DNA of 25,000 nt from Pseudomonadota bacterium (lineage in GTDB: Bacteria; Pseudomonadota; Alphaproteobacteria; Ferrovibrionales; Ferrovibrionaceae), in assembly GCA_023434425.1 (NCBI GenBank), contig JAEYSS010000166.1, positions 1-25,000 of the forward strand. Reading direction: 5' to 3'. The notes below the pieces were generated by a model. That model saw only the letters and a list, made by a program, of their open reading frames with translations. It was not told the origin of the DNA and made no database searches. Shown here piece after piece: positions 1-7,325 of this stretch. Position 1 is the stretch's first letter. Each line of letters opens with the position of its first letter. Position numbers and translations under genes: made by a program.

Positions 1-1
1 C

Positions 2-457
2 GGGCAGGATATCGAGCACTTCGCCGGTGGCGGTGCTCACCATCAGGATGTTCTTGCCGACCATGACGCGGTCGGTATTCGGCCGGGCCGGCGGCAGTTC
101 GCGCAGCAGCGACCCCGGCAGGCGGTCGAGCGTAGCGAGGATCGCCATCGGCAGCAGGTCGCCCCTGGCGGGATCGCGGCTGATGCCGGCGGGCAGGTCG
201 CGCTCGTATTTCTTGTTGCGCGCCGCCCGCCGCTGCTTGTCGCGCACGCGGGTATAATAGGCCGGGATGATCCAGTGCTCGCTGCTGTTGAAGGCGACGC
301 GGTCGTCGATCACCTGCTGCGGGACGGTGAAGGATGCCGTCTGCTGGCTGTCGCTCGGAAGCGCGGGCGGCGGGGCCAGATTGGGCCCGGGCATCTGCGC
401 CTGCGCCGCCGAAGCCATCACGAAGACGGAAAGACAGGCAAGGAGGGCGCGCCGCAT
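2..457 (-). CDS. Exported RcnB/CigR-like protein, 3' end cut off by the window
   Basis: An ATG at 457 on the minus strand opens 152 codons with no stop before the window edge, so the C-terminus is missing. The protein starts MRRALLACLSVFVMASAAQAQ, a clear Sec signal peptide with a cleavage site near AQA/Q at about residue 20, so it should act in the periplasm. The mature part is Pro-rich at first. It then has a basic stretch (about residues 70-85), an LPAGI...LP...LP segment and a final block VMVGKNILMVSTATGEVLDIL. That layout (LPxG-type repeats, then VGxxxLxV...TGxVxDI) resembles the RcnB/CigR-type periplasmic proteins of Proteobacteria. This is a pattern resemblance only; the substrate and role are unknown. 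The gene ends upstream of nothing visible and starts 4 bp beyond the rlmN stop codon, on the same strand, so it is probably read with rlmN and ialB. Confidence 0.7.
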   Translation of the reverse strand, partial: MRRALLACLSVFVMASAAQAQMPGPNLAPPPALPSDSQQTASFTVPQQVIDDRVAFNSSEHWIIPAYYTRVRDKQRRAARNKKYERDLPAGISRDPARGDLLPMAILATLDRLPGSLLRELPPARPNTDRVMVGKNILMVSTATGEVLDILP

Positions 458-461
458 GTGC

Positions 462-1664
462 TCAGGCCGCCGACGCGGCCGCGGCGGCAGCTTCCTTCGC
501 CGCCTGCTCGCGCAGGATATCGGCCTTGCTGCGTTTCACGCTGGCGGATTTCAGCTGGCCGCAGGCGGCCATGATGTCGCGGCCGCGCGGCGTGCGCACC
601 GGCGAGGAATAGCCGGCATTGAAGACGATGTCGCTGAACTTGCGGATCGCCTCGTCGCTCGAACATTCATAGGGCGCGCCCGGCCAGGCGTTGAACGGGA
701 TCAGGTTCACCTTGGCCGGCACGCCCTTGAGCAGACGCACCAGTTCCTTCGCGTCGGCCGGCGTGTCGTTCACGCCTTTCAGCATCACATATTCAAACGT
801 GATGCGGCGCGCATTGCTCAGGCCCGGGTAACTGGCGCAGGCCTGCATCAGATCCCGGATCGGATACTTCTTGTTGATCGGCACGATCACGTCGCGAATC
901 TCGTCGCGCACGGCATGCAGGCTGATCGCGAGATTCACGCCCAGTTCGGCGCCGCAGCGCTCGATCATCGGCACCACGCCTGCGGTGCTCAGCGTGATGC
1001 GGCGCTTCGAGATGGCGATGCCCTCGTTGTCCATCACGATCTTCAGGGCTTTCGCCACCTGGTCGAAATTATACAGCGGCTCGCCCATGCCCATCATCAC
1101 GATGTTGGACAGCATGCGGCCGTCGGGTGGCGAGGGCCATTCGTTGAGGTGGTCGCGCGCCAGCATCACCTGGCCGACGATCTCGGCCGCGTTCAGGTTG
1201 CGCACCAGCTTCATTGTGCCGGTATGGCAGAATTTGCAGGTCAGCGTGCAGCCGACCTGGCTGGAGACGCAGAGCGCGCCGCGGTCTTCCTCCGGGATAT
1301 GCACGCATTCGGCTTCTTCGCCGTCGGCGAATTTCAGCAGCCATTTGCGGGTGCCGTCGGTGCTCTGCAGATCCTTGCTGGCCACCGGGCGGCCGACGCT
1401 GAAGCGCGTGGCCAGCCGCTCGCGCAGCTCCTTCGACAGCGTGGTCATCTCGGCAAAGTCGCGGCTGCCGCGATAGTAGATCCAGTGCCACAGCTGACTG
1501 GCCCGCATCCTGGCCGACTTCTCGGTCTCGCCGCTGGCCACCAAAGCGGCAGCGATCTCGGCGCGCGTCAGGCCGAGCAGTTCGACCGGCGCATCGGCAG
1601 CGGGCAACTGTGGCGCGCGGTCGCCCACGCGCACGTCATCCACGATTGCAGCCGCGGCGGTCAC
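462..1664 (-). CDS. rlmN: RlmN, dual-specificity 23S rRNA A2503 / tRNA A37 C2-methyltransferase
   Basis: This radical-SAM enzyme of the cytoplasm methylates C2 of A2503 in 23S rRNA and of A37 in some tRNAs, using two S-adenosylmethionines and a protein-bound methyl relay. The 400-residue frame has an N-terminal RNA-binding region (about 28-105) and the 4Fe-4S motif C139-x3-C143-x2-C146 (GCTLTCKFCHTG). It also has GMGEPLYN, the SLHA motif, and C368 in the AACGQL motif near the end, which matches the methyl-carrying cysteine of the family. The length fits RlmN, with a short Ala-rich tail. The start is GTG at 1664, overlapping the TGA of ialB in a GTGA arrangement, which implies translational coupling. 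Cfr, the related resistance enzyme, is less likely because of the housekeeping context and full RlmN layout. Confidence 0.96.
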   Translation of the reverse strand: MTAAAAIVDDVRVGDRAPQLPAADAPVELLGLTRAEIAAALVASGETEKSARMRASQLWHWIYYRGSRDFAEMTTLSKELRERLATRFSVGRPVASKDLQSTDGTRKWLLKFADGEEAECVHIPEEDRGALCVSSQVGCTLTCKFCHTGTMKLVRNLNAAEIVGQVMLARDHLNEWPSPPDGRMLSNIVMMGMGEPLYNFDQVAKALKIVMDNEGIAISKRRITLSTAGVVPMIERCGAELGVNLAISLHAVRDEIRDVIVPINKKYPIRDLMQACASYPGLSNARRITFEYVMLKGVNDTPADAKELVRLLKGVPAKVNLIPFNAWPGAPYECSSDEAIRKFSDIVFNAGYSSPVRTPRGRDIMAACGQLKSASVKRSKADILREQAAKEAAAAAASAA

Positions 1665-2275
1665 GAAGTGGCTCCCACCCCGCAGGCCTTGTCGATGGCC
1701 TGCAAGGCCTGGGTGAAGCCGTCCAGATCGTAGGTGTCGGTGGTCTTGGTGCCGCGGCTCGACTCGCCGCGCACCACCAGCGTCTTGCCCTTGCGCAGGG
1801 CATCGACCAGCTTCTGGTCGGTGGTGGCATCGGCAGCCCAGGCGGCTTCCTGATGGGTAAACATTTCGATGGTGGTCGGTCCGATCACGGCCTGCGCCGG
1901 CACCGCATCCTTCAGCGGATAGCCGAAATAGATGCTCACCTCGTTGCGGATCTTTTCCTTCGGCTTGTGCGTCACCAGGATGTAGATCTCGCCGCGCTTG
2001 GCGCCGGCGGGCTCCTTCTTCTCCGGCTGCGCATGCAGGTAGCAGAGTTTGGCGCCGCGATCGGTATGCTCATAGGCATCCCAGCCGGTGAACTTGCCGA
2101 TCCGTCTGGTTTCGGGTTTGGCGGCGGCGGATTTCGGATCAGCCTTCTTCGCCTGGGCATGCGTATCGGATGCACCCAGGGCGAGCCCGAGGCAGAGCAC
2201 AGGCAACAGAAGGAGCGAAGCGGGCAGCGAGACTGCCGGTCGATGGGCCTTGTTGTCGGTCATGGCGGCGAACAT
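1661..2275 (-). CDS. IalB-family (invasion-associated locus B) exported protein
   Basis: The protein of up to 204 residues has a hydrophobic signal segment at about residues 16-35 ending near THAQA, so it is exported. The mature domain (about 55-200) shows the IalB-family pattern: W-D-AYEHTDRGAKLCYLHAQP, then RGEIYILVTHKPKEKIRNEVSIYFGYPLK, then GPTTIEMFTHQEAAWAAD, ending with a conserved-looking C near residue 199. IalB was named for Bartonella erythrocyte entry, but the family is widespread in non-pathogenic Alphaproteobacteria and its biochemical role there is unknown. The start is either the ATG at 2275 or the Met five residues in (2263); neither has a strong ribosome binding site. It overlaps rlmN by 4 bp and heads the minus-strand group. 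It is divergent from the sigma factor at 2417, leaving about 140 bp for both promoters. Confidence 0.8.
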   Translation of the reverse strand: MFAAMTDNKAHRPAVSLPASLLLLPVLCLGLALGASDTHAQAKKADPKSAAAKPETRRIGKFTGWDAYEHTDRGAKLCYLHAQPEKKEPAGAKRGEIYILVTHKPKEKIRNEVSIYFGYPLKDAVPAQAVIGPTTIEMFTHQEAAWAADATTDQKLVDALRKGKTLVVRGESSRGTKTTDTYDLDGFTQALQAIDKACGVGATS

Positions 2276-2416
2276 AGCTGTGGCGGTCAGCGATTTCCAC
2301 CCGATTTCATGGCGAGATGATGGCGGTCGGGCCTTTCCCTGTGGCCGGCATCACGGTTTGTTGCCTAAATCTTTGGTGCCCTTGCCTTATCTCGCGATTT
2401 TCAGCAGCATTGCAGA

Positions 2417-2962
2417 ATGGACAGGGGGCGTCAGGCCGGCTTGATGCAGGCCGTGGCCGAAGCTGGCGACCGCGCCGCTTTCGCCGCGCTGTACGAGCAT
2501 TTCGCGCCCCGGCTGAAAGCCTGGCTGATGCGGCTCGGCACGCCGGAGGATGCCGCCGAGGAACTGGCGCAGGAAAGCCTGATCACCGCCTGGCGCCGCG
2601 CCGCCAGCTTCGATCCCGCCCAGGCTTCGGTGGCCACCTGGCTGTTCACCATCGCCCGCAACAAGCGCATCGACCGCCTGCGCCGCGAAAGACGGCCGGA
2701 AATCGACCTCAGCGATCCTGCCCTGGTGCCGGATCCCGAACCCGCACCGGATACCGTGATCGACGCCGCCCAGGCGGAAGCCCAGCTGCGCACGGCGCTG
2801 CAGGATCTGCCCGAAGAGCAGCTGCACCTGCTGCGCCTCGCTTTCTTCTCCGATCTGTCGCATCGCGATATCGCCGAACGCGAGAACCTGCCGCTGGGCA
2901 CGGTGAAGTCGCGCATCCGTCTGGCCCTGGCCCGGCTGCGGCTGCGGATGGAAAAATCCTGA
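2417..2962 (+). CDS. ECF-type RNA polymerase sigma factor (RpoE/ECF11-like)
   Basis: The 181 residues form a complete group-4 sigma factor. Sigma-2 spans about residues 17-92 (AFAALYEHFAPRLKAWL ... EELAQESLITAWRRAASFDPAQASVATWLFTIARNKRIDRLRRER, read here in pieces). After an acidic Pro-rich linker, sigma-4 spans about residues 122-176, with LPEEQLHLLRL and the helix-turn-helix SHRDIAERENLPLGTVKSRI. The sequence style is close to the RpoE-ChrR type of Alphaproteobacteria, which answers singlet oxygen and peroxide stress; that assignment is an inference. Such genes normally sit directly upstream of a chrR-like zinc anti-sigma gene. Here the next gene is a PAS_5 protein after about 155 bp, and no anti-sigma gene is visible in the window. 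The ATG at 2417 is chosen because it gives a full sigma-2; its ribosome binding site is weak, and ATG 2444 is the alternative. Confidence 0.9.
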   Translation: MDRGRQAGLMQAVAEAGDRAAFAALYEHFAPRLKAWLMRLGTPEDAAEELAQESLITAWRRAASFDPAQASVATWLFTIARNKRIDRLRRERRPEIDLSDPALVPDPEPAPDTVIDAAQAEAQLRTALQDLPEEQLHLLRLAFFSDLSHRDIAERENLPLGTVKSRIRLALARLRLRMEKS

Positions 2963-3116
2963 CCCGGACCGGGCCCGCCGCAGCGCTCGCGGGTCACAGC
3001 ACGATATTTGTCTCGCAGCGATACGCGGACTGGTTGTAACCCATTGAACCAGAATGAAGAATAGCTGACATTCGGATCATGTTACCGCTGCCCGATTCGT
3101 TTCGTCGGCTCTGAGA

Positions 3117-3704
3117 TTGCTTTGCGTGCCTGCTCTTCCCCTGCCTTTTGCCGACGATCGCATCCTGCTCAACCTGGCCGCCTACTGGTCCGCCCGGCGG
3201 GGAGGCCATCCGCTGCCGCCACGTTCCGCCATAGATCCGCTCGACATGCCGCGCCGGCTGCTGCCGCATCTGGCGCTGGTGGAGCCGACCGGCCGCGACC
3301 TGGAAGTGCGCTTCCGCCTCGTCGGCACCGAACTGGTGCAGCGCTTCCGGCGCGATGCCACCGGCAAGACCAGCCGCGACCTCCATCCGCAGGACAGCGA
3401 GTATCGCGGCTACATGGAGCAGATCTATTCCAGCGTGATCCAGCGCGGACAGCCGCTCTATGTCGATCACGCGCGGCGGTTCATCGAAGAAGGCAGCGGT
3501 CGCGTGCGCCGTCTGCTGCTGCCGGTCGCGGGCGAAGCCGGCAGTGCGCGCGCCGCCTTCGTGCTCAGTTCGATCAGCTGGAGTCCGGCAGAGGATGGCG
3601 AGGGCCATCAGCCGCCGCCGTCGCGCGAGCGGCAGATCGCCGTCGAGGCGCTGGAGAAAGGCGTGCTGCAGGCCACGTTGCGCGGGTTGCTCGATTCGAT
3701 CTGA
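3117..3704 (+). CDS. PAS_5-type PAS domain protein
   Basis: The protein of about 192-195 residues shows the alphaproteobacterial PAS_5 layout. It has an N-terminal helix with LAAYWSARRGGHPLPPRSAIDPLDMPRLLPH (given here with one residue left out), then VEPTGRDLEVRFRLVGTELVQRFRRDATGKTSRDLHP, then a long helix and a final beta segment (RRLLLPVAGE...AAFVLSSI). PAS_5 proteins are small cytoplasmic sensor-like modules without an output domain; the ligand is unknown. No histidine kinase, GGDEF or DNA-binding region is present. The open frame begins with TTG 3117; GTG 3126 would give MPALPLPFADDRILL and is as plausible. I see no strong ribosome binding site at either. It lies downstream of the sigma factor and ends 6 bp before the convergent beta-propeller gene. 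A link to the sigma factor regulon is possible but not shown. Confidence 0.75.
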   Translation: MLCVPALPLPFADDRILLNLAAYWSARRGGHPLPPRSAIDPLDMPRRLLPHLALVEPTGRDLEVRFRLVGTELVQRFRRDATGKTSRDLHPQDSEYRGYMEQIYSSVIQRGQPLYVDHARRFIEEGSGRVRRLLLPVAGEAGSARAAFVLSSISWSPAEDGEGHQPPPSRERQIAVEALEKGVLQATLRGLLDSI

Positions 3705-3710
3705 GGCGCG

Positions 3711-4637
3711 TCAGCGCAACAGCGCCGGATCGAAGGAAAACAGCAGCGGGAAGAAGGTCGCCCAGCTGTTCCAGCGCTGCGATCCTGCCTCGCCCACCGA
3801 CCACAGCAGGCCATCCTCGCCGCGTGCCAGATCCTCCAGCCCTGCCATGGCTTCGTGCTGCGCCAGTACCGCGCCGGTCTGCGTGTCGATGCGATAGAGC
3901 CGGCCCATGCGGCCGTTGCTGGCGCTGAGCCACAGATGGCCCTGCGCATCGAAGGTCGCGCCCTGCACATGGAAGGGCAGCGGCAGGCTGCGGACCGCCT
4001 CGGCCGCACGGAAAGGCCGGGAACTGTCCTGGGTGCTGCCGCCGAACAGCGTGGCGGGATCGGCGGCGATCAGCCGGGCGGCGCCGTCTTCGCGGCTGTA
4101 GCGGCCGAACCACAGCAGCCTGCCATCGAAGCTGAGGAAGTTGCTGCCCAGCGCCGGATCCTTGTCCAGCCTGCGCGGCTCGCCCACGGCAATGGCCGTG
4201 CCGGCCTGCAGCGATCTGGGAAGATCGAAGGCATAGAGCGCGCGTCCGTTGTCGGCGAGATACAGCAGCCCGCCGTCCGGCGTGGCGGCCAGACCATCGG
4301 CATGGCCGATGCTGGCGGGCAGGTCGAAGCCGCCGATCACCGCGCCGCTTTTCGGGTCGACGGCGAAGATTTTCGCCGCGCCGCGATTGGTCTGCGGCTC
4401 GGTGCTCAGATACATGCCGACGAACAGCGTGCCGCGCGTATAGGTCAGGCCCTGCGGCACATAGCCCTGGTTCAGGCCGGGCGCCCAGTGGCGCTGGCGG
4501 ATCGCGCGGTCGAGCGGCGTCGCCGTCAGCGCGCGTTCAGTATAGTTCGGCGCCTCGCCGCCGGTTTGTGCCAAGCTCTGCGCCTGGGCCGGGCAGGGGA
4601 TCAGCAGCAGGAGAAGGACAGGCAGATGCCGGAGCAT
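3711..4637 (-). CDS. Secreted beta-propeller-like protein of unknown function
   Basis: The 308 residues begin with a textbook signal peptide (MLRHLPVLLLLLIPCPAQAQ, cleavage near residue 20), so the protein is periplasmic or secreted. The mature part is a series of short beta-rich units with recurring G-x-LYLADNG, G-x-LWFGRYS, G-HLWLSASNGRMGRLYRID and G-LLWSVGEAG blocks at intervals of roughly 40-50 residues. This is the pattern of an SMP-30/NHL or quinoprotein-like beta propeller. I cannot assign a catalytic site: no obvious metal-binding set of SMP-30 and no PQQ tryptophan-docking motif stands out. It stands alone between the PAS_5 gene (convergent, 6-bp gap) and sppA (divergent, about 100 bp). 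It could be a binding protein or an esterase/lactonase-like enzyme; the function should be left open. Confidence 0.7.
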   Translation of the reverse strand: MLRHLPVLLLLLIPCPAQAQSLAQTGGEAPNYTERALTATPLDRAIRQRHWAPGLNQGYVPQGLTYTRGTLFVGMYLSTEPQTNRGAAKIFAVDPKSGAVIGGFDLPASIGHADGLAATPDGGLLYLADNGRALYAFDLPRSLQAGTAIAVGEPRRLDKDPALGSNFLSFDGRLLWFGRYSREDGAARLIAADPATLFGGSTQDSSRPFRAAEAVRSLPLPFHVQGATFDAQGHLWLSASNGRMGRLYRIDTQTGAVLAQHEAMAGLEDLARGEDGLLWSVGEAGSQRWNSWATFFPLLFSFDPALLR

Positions 4638-4738
4638 AGCGGAACCATAGCCTGCCCCGGCCGCTTCTGTCCCGCCATCCGCCTGGCTTCTTTACGGGGC
4701 CCCTTGGCAAAAACCCTATCGGTACTTAAGTTTAGCGC

Positions 4739-5668
4739 ATGCCCTCTGATACCGACGCCTGGCTTGAACGCCGCACCCTTGCCCGCCGCGCCACCCGCTG
4801 GCGGGTCGTGGCGATCCTCGCCCTGCTGGGCCTGGTCCTGATCGGGCTGTACCGCCTCGACCCCGGCAACCTGCTGGCCCAGCGCCAGGTCCATGTGGCG
4901 CGGCTGGAGATCAGCGGCGTGATCGCCGAAAACGACTGGTGGCTGGAAAAGCTGAAGGAGGCCGGCGAGGACGACCGCGTCCGCGCCGTGATCCTGCAGA
5001 TCAACAGCCCGGGCGGCAGCACCTATGGCGGCGAGGCGCTGTTCCAGGCGGTGCGCAAGCTGTCCGAGCAGAAGCCGGTGGTCTCGGTGATCGGCACGCT
5101 GGGTGCCTCGGCCGGCTATATGGTGGCGATTGCCGGCGACCATGTGCTGGCGCGGGAAACCTCGCTGACCGGCTCGATCGGCGTGCTGTTCCAGACCGCC
5201 GAATTCTCCAAACTGATGGAAAAGGTCGGCGTCAGCTCGGAAACCATCACCTCCGGCGCGCTCAAGGCCGAGCCCAATCCGACCCGGCCGATGAGCCCGG
5301 CCGGCCGGGCCCAGATCCAGAACATGGTCAACGAGACCCATACCTGGTTCGTCGACCTGGTCGCCGACCGGCGCGATCTGCCCCGGGACGAGGTCGCCAG
5401 GCTGGCCGATGGCCGGGTCTATTCCGGCCGGGCTGCCCTGCAAAACCGGCTGATCGACGGTCTGGGCGGGGTGGCCGAGGCCCGCGACTGGCTGGCCCGG
5501 ACCCGCCAGATTCCGGCCGACCTGCCGCTGCGGGAGATCCCGCCGGAGCCGCCGGTGGGCCTGCTGGACGGGCTGGGCAGCCGGACCTTCGACGCCCTGC
5601 TTGGAAAAAGCCTTATCCCCGAACGGCTTAGGCTTGACGGGCTGGTCTCCCTTTGGCACCCTGACTAA
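4739..5668 (+). CDS. sppA: Signal peptide peptidase SppA, short (single-domain) form
   Basis: SppA is a membrane-anchored serine protease of the S49 family that degrades signal peptides left in the inner membrane after export. The 309-residue frame has one transmembrane anchor at about residues 22-39 and a single peptidase domain, as in Bacillus SppA and unlike the duplicated E. coli enzyme. The catalytic dyad is visible: Ser124 in TLGASAGYMVA and Lys176 in TSGALKAEPNP. The Ser-Lys spacing of 52 residues equals that of the Bacillus enzyme (S147/K199). TGSIGV at 144-149 and INSPGGS at 89-94 are also family motifs. The ATG at 4739 has no clear ribosome binding site. The gene is followed at 39 bp by ihfB, an arrangement common in Alphaproteobacteria. 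Confidence 0.94.
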   Translation: MPSDTDAWLERRTLARRATRWRVVAILALLGLVLIGLYRLDPGNLLAQRQVHVARLEISGVIAENDWWLEKLKEAGEDDRVRAVILQINSPGGSTYGGEALFQAVRKLSEQKPVVSVIGTLGASAGYMVAIAGDHVLARETSLTGSIGVLFQTAEFSKLMEKVGVSSETITSGALKAEPNPTRPMSPAGRAQIQNMVNETHTWFVDLVADRRDLPRDEVARLADGRVYSGRAALQNRLIDGLGGVAEARDWLARTRQIPADLPLREIPPEPPVGLLDGLGSRTFDALLGKSLIPERLRLDGLVSLWHPD

Positions 5669-5707
5669 AGAACGAGGGGGCCCGCAGCCGCTGCGCAGGG
5701 AAAACCG

Positions 5708-6013
5708 ATGATCAAGTCCGAACTCATCAACCGTCTTGCCGAACGCAACCAGCATCTGACGCAGCGTGATATCGAGCGCATCGTCGGCACGATCTTCGAC
5801 GAGATCGCCAATGCGCTGTCGCGCGGCGATCGTGTTGAATTGCGCGGTTTCGGAGCCTTTTCCGTCAAGCGCCGTCCGGCCCGCACCGGCCGCAACCCGC
5901 GCACCGGGACCGCCGTGGAGGTGCAGGAGAAATTCGTGCCCTTCTTCAAGACCGGCAAAGAGCTGCGCCAGAAGCTGAATCTCTCGGGCAAGCAAACCGT
6001 CGACGCCGAATAG
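5708..6013 (+). CDS. ihfB: Integration host factor subunit beta
   Basis: IHF is a heterodimeric nucleoid protein that bends DNA by about 160 degrees at specific sites. The 101-residue product is a full-length DNABII protein. It opens with the dimerisation helices (MIKSELINRLAERN ... DIERIVGTIFDEIANALSRGDRVELRGFGAFSVKRR, broken here). The beta-arm signature RNPRTG at about residues 61-66 follows, with FKTGKELRQKLN at the end. The opening MIKSELI and the short C-terminus after the core are typical of the beta rather than the alpha chain; HU would usually start differently and lacks this arm context. It lies between sppA and the lapA-like gene, both on the same strand with gaps of 39 and 19 bp, so a three-gene operon is likely. 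Confidence 0.95.
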   Translation: MIKSELINRLAERNQHLTQRDIERIVGTIFDEIANALSRGDRVELRGFGAFSVKRRPARTGRNPRTGTAVEVQEKFVPFFKTGKELRQKLNLSGKQTVDAE

Positions 6014-6032
6014 CTTTTTTGATGGAGGCGTC

Positions 6033-6353
6033 ATGCGCTTTCTGCGCGTTTTCATCGGCGCCCTGCTTCTTCTGATCCTGGTTGTCTTTGCCGTCGCCAA
6101 TAAAGATGCGGTGACGGTCAGTGTCGAACCGCTGCCCTTCGTGATCGAGCTGCCGCTCTATCTGCTGGTCTTCGCGGTCTTTTTTGTCGGGCTTGTCTTC
6201 GGTGTGGTCATCGGCCGGCTGAATGCCTGGTCGGCGTCGCGCCGCAAGGCTGAAGCCGAAAAGGCGCGCGCCGCGCGACAGGCCCTGCAGAGTACCGCGC
6301 CGGCTGCCGACAGCAGCGGGCAGTTGCCGCCGCCGCCGTCCCCCATCGTCTGA
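6033..6353 (+). CDS. LapA-domain (DUF1049) inner-membrane protein
   Basis: The 106-residue protein has two transmembrane helices, at about residues 5-24 and 42-63. A short polar loop (NKDAVTVSVEPLPFVIELP) joins them, and a cytoplasmic helix rich in Ala, Arg and Glu precedes a Pro-rich tail. This is the LapA/DUF1049 layout; in E. coli LapA works with LapB to control LpxC proteolysis and so lipopolysaccharide synthesis. LapB is not beside it here, so the role in this organism is inferred from the family only. The conserved sppA-ihfB-lapA order supports the call. A good GGAGG ribosome binding site lies just before the ATG at 6033. Confidence 0.85.
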   Translation: MRFLRVFIGALLLLILVVFAVANKDAVTVSVEPLPFVIELPLYLLVFAVFFVGLVFGVVIGRLNAWSASRRKAEAEKARAARQALQSTAPAADSSGQLPPPPSPIV

Positions 6354-6386
6354 TCACAGGCCATTTTTCCAGGGAAAGACCGGGAC

Positions 6387-7325
6387 ATGCGTTCGATCGA
6401 TGCTGCCGCCGTCCATGCAGCTTTGCCCTATGACCGGCTGATCCCGCATCTGCGCGAAGCCTTCCGCGCCGGCGGCGAGGTGCCGCTGCGCAGCCGCTTT
6501 CACATTGATGCTGTTGATGGCGGCGCCGGTGGCACGCTGCTGCTGATGCCGGCCTGGCAGCCGGGCCGGCATATCGGCATCAAGACGGTCAGCGTGTTTC
6601 CCGACAATGCAAAGCTCGGCCTCGGGTCGGTCGCCGCCACCTATCTGCTGCTCGATGCGCGCACCGGCGAGCCGAAAGCGGTGATCGACGGCGAAGCCAT
6701 CACGCTGCGCCGCACCGGCTGCGCCTCGGCGCTCGCCGCCAGTTATCTGGCGCGCCAGGATGCACAGCGCCTGCTCATGGTGGGAGCCGGTTCGCTGGCG
6801 CCGCATCTGATCCGCGCGCACTGCGCTGTAAGGAAATACACCCGCATCGAGATCTGGAACCGCAATCGCGCGCGCGCCGAAAAGGTCGCGGCGACGCTGG
6901 CCGATCTGTCGGTGACGGTGGTCGACGATCTGGAATCCGCTGTGCGTGCCGCCGACACGATTTCCTGCGCCACGCTGTCGCGCACACCGCTGGTGCGCGG
7001 CGACTGGCTGAAGGCCGGCACACATCTCGATCTCGTCGGGGCCTTCACGCCGGAGATGCATGAGACCGATGCGACCGCGCTGGCGCGCAGTTCCGTCTAT
7101 GTCGACAATCGCGCCGGCGCCCTCAAAGAGCCCGGCGATCTGGTGACGCCGATCGCGGCCGGGCAGTTCAGGGCGGAAGACGTGCGTGGCGATCTGTTCG
7201 ATCTGTGCCGCGCTGACACGATGGCGCGCCGCAGCGACACGGAGATCACGCTGTTCAAGTCGGTCGGCCTGGCGCTGGAAGATCTGGCGGCGGCCGAACT
7301 GGTCGTCGAAGGACGGCAGACATGA
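6387..7325 (+). CDS. Ornithine cyclodeaminase / mu-crystallin family protein (probable ketimine reductase)
   Basis: The 312-residue protein has the fold-defining features of the family. The substrate domain carries LLLMPAWQPGRHIGIKTVSVFPDN (shown with one base domain lysine, K66). The segment DGEAITLRRTGCASALAASYLAR follows (R109/R110). A Rossmann domain begins at VGAGSLAPHLIRAH (GAGxxA at 133-138), and DLVGAFTPEMHETD lies near the substrate pocket. Members are either NAD-dependent ornithine cyclodeaminases or NAD(P)H-dependent reductases of cyclic imino acids (delta1-piperideine-2-carboxylate or delta1-pyrroline-2-carboxylate). Reading does not separate these classes. The overlap of its stop with the start of the amino-acid-oxidase-like gene (ATGA, 7322-7325) favours a shared pathway on a cyclic or N-substituted amino acid. 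Confidence 0.85.
   Translation: MRSIDAAAVHAALPYDRLIPHLREAFRAGGEVPLRSRFHIDAVDGGAGGTLLLMPAWQPGRHIGIKTVSVFPDNAKLGLGSVAATYLLLDARTGEPKAVIDGEAITLRRTGCASALAASYLARQDAQRLLMVGAGSLAPHLIRAHCAVRKYTRIEIWNRNRARAEKVAATLADLSVTVVDDLESAVRAADTISCATLSRTPLVRGDWLKAGTHLDLVGAFTPEMHETDATALARSSVYVDNRAGALKEPGDLVTPIAAGQFRAEDVRGDLFDLCRADTMARRSDTEITLFKSVGLALEDLAAAELVVEGRQT

Noticed and set aside
267..1733. Long plus-strand open frame (488 codons) opposite rlmN
   Set aside because: It is antisense to rlmN, which has all catalytic motifs. Its His/Gln/Arg-rich content is the typical shadow of a GC-rich gene.
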